Shown: piece by piece, positions 28,401 to 33,613 of the stretch | Numbering within the stretch: the stretch's first letter is position 1 | How the letters are laid out: each line of letters starts with the position of its first letter | DNA from: Elusimicrobiota bacterium | GTDB lineage: Bacteria; Elusimicrobiota; Elusimicrobia; Elusimicrobiales; UBA9959 | Direction of reading: 5' to 3' | NCBI GenBank assembly: GCA_029267355.1 | Contig: JAJUJA010000011.1 | Span: forward strand, 1 to 33,613 | DNA: 33,613 nucleotides | The notes under the pieces: generated by a model | The model's input: the letters and a program-made list of their open reading frames with translations, nothing else | The model's database searches: none | Told to the model about the DNA's origin: nothing | Position numbers and translations under genes: made by a program

Positions 28401-29438
28401 CTTGCTCAATTCGTCATTTACTTTGTCGCCCATTATGTTTATATCTGAAACCTTCATCCTTAAAAGTCTGTCCCTGCCGTAGCCGTAGAATTTTATTGCA
28501 GACTCATTAGCATCAACTATTTGACCGGTTTCAGGACATACCAGCCATTTTATAGCCGAATGTTTGTAAAACATGTTCCTGTAATAGTCTTCGCTTTCCC
28601 TGAGCTTTTCCTCATTTTCCTTGTTTTGCGTTATATCCTGGAACAGAGTAACGAAATTATCATCCTGAATTTTATAGGCGCATACATTAAAATGCCTTTT
28701 CAACTGCGGAGAATACATCTCAAAATTTTTGGCCTGCCCTGTAGCAACAACCTCGGCATAAGTCTTTATAAAGTCGGTTTTTTCTATGCCTGGAAGAACC
28801 TCGGTGACTCTCTTTCCTATTATATCCGCAGATTTTAAAGAGGTTATTCTTTCAAAAGCCGGATTAACTTCCAGAAAAATATAGTCAATGCCTTTGCCAT
28901 TATCATCAAAAAGCATTTTATGCGAGGCAAATCCGTAAGCAGACTTATTTATCATTTCAGCATGGTTTTTTTCAGTTACAATATTGTTCAGAGCATATAT
29001 CAAATCATGCGAAATCTCTCTTATTATCCGCAGTTTCCTCGCCCCGAACATCCTCAGGTCATTTGAGTAAAAGGTGAGAAAATAATACATGTCTGCGTTT
29101 TGCTTGAAAGGGAAAACTGCCAGATGTACAGGCCTCATTTTTCTGTTCTTGAAAACTGCTCTTTCGCAATTCCTTATTATATAGCCGGTCCCTTTGCCTT
29201 TCGGCTTCTTTAAATCTGAGGAAAATACATTTTCCTTTTTGAACAGGTCCGCAATTTTTCCGCAGTAAAAAAGATATTTTTTTATCCCGTTAGAGTATTC
29301 CCTGTGCACGGAAAAGCCCTTAAATCCGTACTTAAGTATCTGTTCTGAGAATCTCTTTATTATTTCCTTTTCGTCTTTTTGTAAGGTCAGAAGCCTGTTT
29401 ATTGAGCTTAAAAAATATAACTCTTTCTTATAATCCAT
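25500..29438 (-). CDS. Multi-PAS (about 5 PAS, plus GAF) hybrid sensor histidine kinase with a C-terminal receiver domain
   Basis: PAS segments ending in (L)FQDIT/VEDITERR/VKRDITEK; HisKA GGIAHDFNNLLTAI; HATPase GTGLGLATVYSI; REC LVEDEESLLRLAERIL...VTDIIMPGMNG. Confidence 0.93.
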   Translation of the reverse strand: MDYKKELYFLSSINRLLTLQKDEKEIIKRFSEQILKYGFKGFSVHREYSNGIKKYLFYCGKIADLFKKENVFSSDLKKPKGKGTGYIIRNCERAVFKNRKMRPVHLAVFPFKQNADMYYFLTFYSNDLRMFGARKLRIIREISHDLIYALNNIVTEKNHAEMINKSAYGFASHKMLFDDNGKGIDYIFLEVNPAFERITSLKSADIIGKRVTEVLPGIEKTDFIKTYAEVVATGQAKNFEMYSPQLKRHFNVCAYKIQDDNFVTLFQDITQNKENEEKLRESEDYYRNMFYKHSAIKWLVCPETGQIVDANESAIKFYGYGRDRLLRMKVSDINIMGDKVNDELSKVLRGEQNYFNFIHRLADGSLRHMRVYSAHIRFKNRQLLYSVMQDVTSEFKAEEKNKILFKMLDSSLNEIYVFRERDLKFEYVNSGALKNLGYQKEEIYKMTPLDIKQDISHEKFNEMLNYLKEKQYEKKVFFTTHIRKDGSKYPAEIHLQYYRENMEGFFLAFVEDITERRKYEEKIETLNALYLTLSQANQAMVRAKSEEELFEEIPKVMVKYGGFKTVWFGKLSKGNSVEPVSVFPEGSLYVKSIKIVADPTLQEGRSPTGRAFAHGEIFVENDWYSVMPESFREISIRNNIASICSIPIRKEGKIYRNLTVYSDIKGYFTKERVDLLKELGGDIEYAISKISSDESLARSEAKYRSIFENISLGACYDHVIYDENNNPVDYVILDVNKAYEKLMGMKREDVIGKRSCQVYEEMPFKDIFFNVVKTKKPALFDVYFRPLNKYLSFFVVSPEEGKFSTLFQDITESREYQNDLEKLKTAIDTSADSIVITDKTGKIEYANPAFEKITGYSINEILGQNPRILKSGKHDPVFYQNFYKTINSGKTWRGTFCNRKKDGTLFYEESVVSCVFDSKMEIKNFIAVKRDITEKLKKDQMLLQSQKMEAIGLLSGGIAHDFNNLLTAIMSYAQVSIDAIQKGQKPVEDIREIIHMSERGAALTKQLLTFAKKGLVSPEIFEVNSAIRSLNAMLRRVVRENIELTIIPCPNECYVDMDRSQFEQVIMNMVLNARDAIDSEGKIEIRTFSEDQTTGNEDRKVCIQISDNGKGIKEEHKKHIFEPFFTTKDKSGGTGLGLATVYSIMEQNGGSITFESQYGKGTTFLLLFPAADRYDSRQNKTTAPDVSLADKTVLLVEDEESLLRLAERILRTEGCRVISAKNASDAFEKIRELTEPIDVLVTDIIMPGMNGKELSDRLLAEGKIKTVLFMSGYTDEVINRHGVLEDGINFIHKPFKIEELILKVKSVIKLES

Positions 29439-29607
29439 ATTTTTTCAAAACAAAGATTGCAAAAATCCCTCTCCGGCGATTATAGCATAAAAAAGGCCTT
29501 AAGGCCCAAAAAAAAATGGGAACAAATACTTGGCTTTGCCGGTACCTTTGTATGTTTTAATAAGGACAAGCATTAGTTAAGATATTACAAGCACCTAAGG
29601 AGGTTAA

Positions 29608-30990
29608 ATGAAAAAACAAATGGTATTGCTGCTGCCGCTTTTATGCTCTTTCTCTTTCGCCTTTGAAGGCGAGATATCAAGAATAAACAAGGAGAGCATC
29701 AGAGAAATGTCCGGCTCTCTGCCGACGCCGAAATTTCAAGAGAGCAGGGCTTTACAGAAAGAACTGACCATAATGATTTTTATGAACGGCAAGAACAATC
29801 TTGCCGATTATGTCCTTAAAGACATAAATGAAATGGAAGTTTACGGCCCAAGACAGGATATGAACATAGTTGTTCAGGCAGGCAGGATAAACTATACGCC
29901 TTCCTATCCCGGCGGCGATTATGACCCTTATGATCCCTATGATCCTTATCCATGGGGCGGGCCCGGTATACATCCTCACTGGCCCCCTTTGCCTCCCTAT
30001 CTCAATAAAAACTCTACTGAAACAGCTTCCTCATCCGGTATTTCATCATTTACCGGAGTAAAAAGATTCCTGATAACCAAGGATGACAATACAAATTCCA
30101 TAGGGTCAAAAGAACTTGAAACGCTGGCAAAATCCGATATGGGGGACCCGCAGGAGCTGGTAAATTTTGCGCTTTGGGCAAAGAAAAATTTTCCGGCCAA
30201 GAAGTATATGCTGATGGTCTGGAATCACGGCGATGGCTGGAAAAGGAAAAACATTATGCCTGACCTTGTTAAAGGCATTTCTTCTGATGACGAAACAGGA
30301 AATGAAATTTCAACCCCTGAATTGGGACAGGCTCTTTCCAAAATAGGAAAACTGGACATCTACGCTTCAGACGCCTGTCTTATGCAGATGATGGAAGTTG
30401 TCTATGAACTTAAGGACTCGGTGCCCGTCATAATCGGCTCGGAAGAAACCGAGCCCGGCGACGGCTGGGCTTATGATTATTTTCTGAAAAAACTTCACGC
30501 CATGCCTTCTCTTGAACCGCAGGCTGTGGCTAAAGCCGCGGTTGAAGCCTATGGAGAATATTATGCTCAGAAAGGGAAAGGCGTGACTCAATCGGCCGTC
30601 AAGACTGCAAAAATAGATGAACTCAGATATAAACTTGACCTGTGGGCTGATGCCGCCATGAAAACAGGCGACAGGGAGAAATTAAAAGCCGCTCTCAATA
30701 AATCTCTCGGTTTTGAGGCTTCGGGCTCCAGAGACCTTCTGGATTTCATAAAAACAGCCTCCCAGGATTTGCAAAATCAGACATTGATTGCTTATGCTTC
30801 AGACATAGAGAACTTCATTAAGAATTCCATATTGATAAAGAATATCTATGTAACCGAATCCTATAAAAATGCCAACGGCCTAGCGATTTACTTGCCCACA
30901 TACTCATACGACAATAAATATGACGGGCTTAAATTTGCTCAAACAGGCATCTGGGATGATTTTCTCAAATGGCTTTATCAGCAAAATTAG
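29608..30990 (+). CDS. Secreted clostripain-family (C11) cysteine protease
   Basis: Signal peptide; MIFMNGKNNLADYVLKDINEME; catalytic MLMVWNHGDGW and YASDACLMQMMEVVYEL; SD AAGGAGG. Confidence 0.9.
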   Translation: MKKQMVLLLPLLCSFSFAFEGEISRINKESIREMSGSLPTPKFQESRALQKELTIMIFMNGKNNLADYVLKDINEMEVYGPRQDMNIVVQAGRINYTPSYPGGDYDPYDPYDPYPWGGPGIHPHWPPLPPYLNKNSTETASSSGISSFTGVKRFLITKDDNTNSIGSKELETLAKSDMGDPQELVNFALWAKKNFPAKKYMLMVWNHGDGWKRKNIMPDLVKGISSDDETGNEISTPELGQALSKIGKLDIYASDACLMQMMEVVYELKDSVPVIIGSEETEPGDGWAYDYFLKKLHAMPSLEPQAVAKAAVEAYGEYYAQKGKGVTQSAVKTAKIDELRYKLDLWADAAMKTGDREKLKAALNKSLGFEASGSRDLLDFIKTASQDLQNQTLIAYASDIENFIKNSILIKNIYVTESYKNANGLAIYLPTYSYDNKYDGLKFAQTGIWDDFLKWLYQQN

Positions 30991-33257
30991 CTGATTTCCG
31001 CCTTGAGAATTTTAAAGTAGAGCTGGCCGGCCGATATGCCGCCGTCGTTTGAAGGAAGTTTTGAATTGAAGTAAACTTTAAGGCCTCTGCGTTTTAACTC
31101 TTCTGCCAAAAATAAAGACAGTTTTCTGTTCTGGAAGCAACCCCCGGAACAGCAGACTGTTTTTATTTTTTTGATTTTTGCCTCAAGAGCGCAAACCTCT
31201 GCAATACCGCGGGCAAAACCTTTGTGAAATTTGTATGCCGCTATAGCTGGAGATAGTTTTTGTTTTTTATCGGCAATCGCCTGCTTAAGTGCAATAGAAA
31301 AATCAAGCCTCGGTATTTGGCCGTCATTAAATGGAATAAAATCGTATGGTGAGGCCTTATGATTGTTCAGAGATATGGACTCAAGCTCCATAGGCAATTG
31401 CGCCTCATAAGTGGCGTATTTTTTGCCGAGTATAAGGCAGGCAAAAGCATCAAAAAGGCGGCCGGCTGACGAGGTTAAAGGCGAATTGAAATTATTTTCA
31501 ATCATTTTCCTCATGGCCTTCTCTTCATCTATGGGGATATTCATAATCCTCAAATCTGCGCCGGCGGTCAAAGCCATTGAGAAAAGGACTCTGTAGGGTT
31601 TGAAAGCGCAAATTTCGCCTCCCGGAAGGCGAAATTCCCGCAGAGAAGCAAATCTTCTAACGCGCCCGTTTTCATAAGCAAAAAGCTCGCAGCCCCAGAT
31701 TTTTCCGTCAAGGCCATAGCCGGTACCGTCTAAAACTATGCCTATGCATTTTTCATCAATCCCATACTCGGCCATAACGGAAAAGAAATGAGCTATATGA
31801 TGCTGAACATAATACGGCTTGAAGCCGAGCTCACTCGTCAAATAAGACGACCTGTACAAAGGATGCATATCGCAGACCGCAGAAGCAGGCCTGCTTGAAA
31901 GCATTCTGGAAGTCTTTTTATATGTTTCAATAAAAAAATCTGCATTCAAAGAGTCATCCAAATCGCCTATGTATTGAGAGACAAAAAGCTCATCGCCTCT
32001 TGTAAATGCGAAAGAGTTTTTTATATCCCCCCCTGCGGCGAAGGTATCTTCTTTGGGTTTTACAGGAAGTTTAATCAGCTCCGGGACATATCCTCTAGCG
32101 CGCCTTATTATTCTTTCCTGCGAATAATCGTCAATATAAATCAAACTATCGTCTATTCTGTTATGAATCGGCCTGTTATGCAAAAGCAAAGGGCCAAGAC
32201 TTGAAAATAACTCAATCGCTCTCTCATTATCTTTTGTTATCGGTTCATCCCTGAAATTGCCTGATGTCATTATCAGCGGATTTTTGAATTTTTTGTTTCT
32301 TAAATCTTTAAAAAGCGCAAGATGCAGGGGAGTATAGGCGGCCATAACGCCCAAAGTGTCCAGATTTGGAGCGGCATACTTGAAATAAGAAATATCTTTT
32401 TTTTTCAAGGCGACTATGGGAGCTCTTGGAGAAAGTAAAATTTGTTTTTCTTTTAACGAGATATGAAGATATTTACCAAGTTCTTCAATGCTGTCTGACA
32501 TTATTGCAAACGGCTTAAAAGGCCTGTCCTTAAATTTTCTAAGTTTCTCAACAGCTTTTTTATTGAAAGGGTCGCAGGCCAGATGAAAACCGCCCAGGCC
32601 CTTAATAGCGACGATATGACCTGAAATTAAAAAATCTGCGGCTCTGCTTAAGGCAAACTCTTTTTCAGCTATTTTTTTACCTTTGTGTATAAGGAAAATT
32701 TGCGGTCCGCAAACAGGGCAGGCATTGGGCTGTGCGTGAAAGCGCCTGTCGGCTGGCTCTTCATATTCTTTGAGACAATCAGGGCACATCTTAAATTCTT
32801 TCATTGACGTAAACGGCCTGTCATAGGGAAGTTTTTCCACTATTGTAAATCTTGGTCCGCAGTCTGTACAATTGGTGAAAGGATATAAATATCTCCTGTT
32901 AAGCGGATTGGCAATATCTTCGGCGCAAGCAGGACAAACAGCTAAATCAGCCGGAACATTTGCGCTGGCCAGACTGCTTTCAGAGCTTTTCTTTATTGAA
33001 AAATCTGAAAAATTTTCAGCCGGTGCAGGCCTCACTGTGAACGAAGTTATTCTTGAAGCCGCAGGCGCTTCCTTTTTAAGGCTGTCTATGAATTTTCTCA
33101 TGTCATTTTTTCCGCCGCAGGCCTTTATAAGAACTCCGCCTGAATTATTCAAAACGAAGCCTTTTATCTTGTGCTTCAAGGCCATACGCCATACGAAAGG
33201 TCTGAAACCCACGCCCTGAACAGTACCAGAAATCACTATTTCTTTATTTACCGGCAT
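30987..33257 (-). CDS. hypF: Carbamoyltransferase HypF ([NiFe]-hydrogenase maturation)
   Basis: Acylphosphatase SGTVQGVGFRPFVWRMA; two CxxC zinc-finger pairs; YrdC-like region; YVQHHIAHFFSVMAE Kae1-like domain. Confidence 0.96.
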   Translation of the reverse strand: MPVNKEIVISGTVQGVGFRPFVWRMALKHKIKGFVLNNSGGVLIKACGGKNDMRKFIDSLKKEAPAASRITSFTVRPAPAENFSDFSIKKSSESSLASANVPADLAVCPACAEDIANPLNRRYLYPFTNCTDCGPRFTIVEKLPYDRPFTSMKEFKMCPDCLKEYEEPADRRFHAQPNACPVCGPQIFLIHKGKKIAEKEFALSRAADFLISGHIVAIKGLGGFHLACDPFNKKAVEKLRKFKDRPFKPFAIMSDSIEELGKYLHISLKEKQILLSPRAPIVALKKKDISYFKYAAPNLDTLGVMAAYTPLHLALFKDLRNKKFKNPLIMTSGNFRDEPITKDNERAIELFSSLGPLLLHNRPIHNRIDDSLIYIDDYSQERIIRRARGYVPELIKLPVKPKEDTFAAGGDIKNSFAFTRGDELFVSQYIGDLDDSLNADFFIETYKKTSRMLSSRPASAVCDMHPLYRSSYLTSELGFKPYYVQHHIAHFFSVMAEYGIDEKCIGIVLDGTGYGLDGKIWGCELFAYENGRVRRFASLREFRLPGGEICAFKPYRVLFSMALTAGADLRIMNIPIDEEKAMRKMIENNFNSPLTSSAGRLFDAFACLILGKKYATYEAQLPMELESISLNNHKASPYDFIPFNDGQIPRLDFSIALKQAIADKKQKLSPAIAAYKFHKGFARGIAEVCALEAKIKKIKTVCCSGGCFQNRKLSLFLAEELKRRGLKVYFNSKLPSNDGGISAGQLYFKILKAEIS

Positions 33258-33612
33258 TGTATTTTGAATAGTCCAGCTCGCTTCCAAAAAGACTGTGAGG
33301 TATAAGATAAACGATGAAAGTCACGGCAAAAGCCGCATTAACGGCAAATTTTGCTTTTCTGCCTTTGACAATACAATAAAGAGGCCATAGCCAGAAGAGA
33401 AACATAATTAAAGTTTTATTATCGGTAAGATCGTGTCCGAAAGGAAATCCAGTCCAGAATTCGCCGAAGGCATAATACTGCGTGAGCGGACCTAAAAACA
33501 TTCCCCCGGCCAGAAGGAAAAAGAAGTTTAGGAATATCTCTTTTTTTGAAATAATGCCGCGAATATTTGCAGATAGAAAAATTTTCACACTGTAAAGCAT
33601 AAACAAAAACAT
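33244..33612 (-). CDS. Hypothetical integral membrane protein, truncated by the window end
   Basis: Several hydrophobic segments (FFFLLAGGMFLGPLTQYYAFGEF..., TLIMFLFWLWPLYCIV); overlaps the hypF start by 14 bp. Confidence 0.55.
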   Translation of the reverse strand: MFLFMLYSVKIFLSANIRGIISKKEIFLNFFFLLAGGMFLGPLTQYYAFGEFWTGFPFGHDLTDNKTLIMFLFWLWPLYCIVKGRKAKFAVNAAFAVTFIVYLIPHSLFGSELDYSKYNAGK

Positions 33613-33613
33613 C

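Noticed and set aside
1-33613. CRISPR array, prophage, integron or defence island
   Set aside because: No regularly spaced direct repeats, phage structural genes, integrases, cas genes or nuclease/toxin cassettes were seen.

Overview
The window looks like an ordinary bacterial chromosomal segment, compact and mostly minus-strand, rich in metabolic and housekeeping genes. Taxon is not determined from the sequence. It opens with the 3' end of a tRNA. Next comes a minus-strand unit: an MgtA-type Mg2+ P-type ATPase split by one in-frame TAG, overlapping (ATGA) a PTS EIIA-domain protein. Then follow a secreted protein with an internal duplication, a Fur/PerR regulator overlapping a ferritin, a secreted ComEC-like metallo-beta-lactamase protein, a REP-like palindromic element, leuS, a dicarboxylate/glutamate symporter, an AzgA-type purine permease, a nucleoside-diphosphate-sugar epimerase-like protein, a GNAT acetyltransferase, an MscS channel with a cyclic-nucleotide-binding domain, and a flavin reductase. 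The main metabolic feature is a contiguous, overlapping operon acn (Aquifex-type aconitase) - icd (eukaryote-like NADP-IDH) - aclB - aclA (ATP-citrate lyase). This is the citrate-cleavage arm characteristic of the reductive TCA cycle. After it come argF, a TerB-like protein, a 1312-aa multi-PAS hybrid histidine kinase, a secreted clostripain (C11) protease, hypF and a truncated membrane-protein gene. Non-obvious signals: (i) a 13-bp motif GGMCYTWDGRYCC found four times, only upstream of genes for predicted secreted proteins; (ii) a shared post-signal-peptide motif in two otherwise unrelated secreted proteins; (iii) a consensus promoter containing a palindromic operator for the Fur-family gene, with geometry implying a leaderless mRNA; (iv) a possible SD-sequestering hairpin between aclA and the flavin reductase gene.
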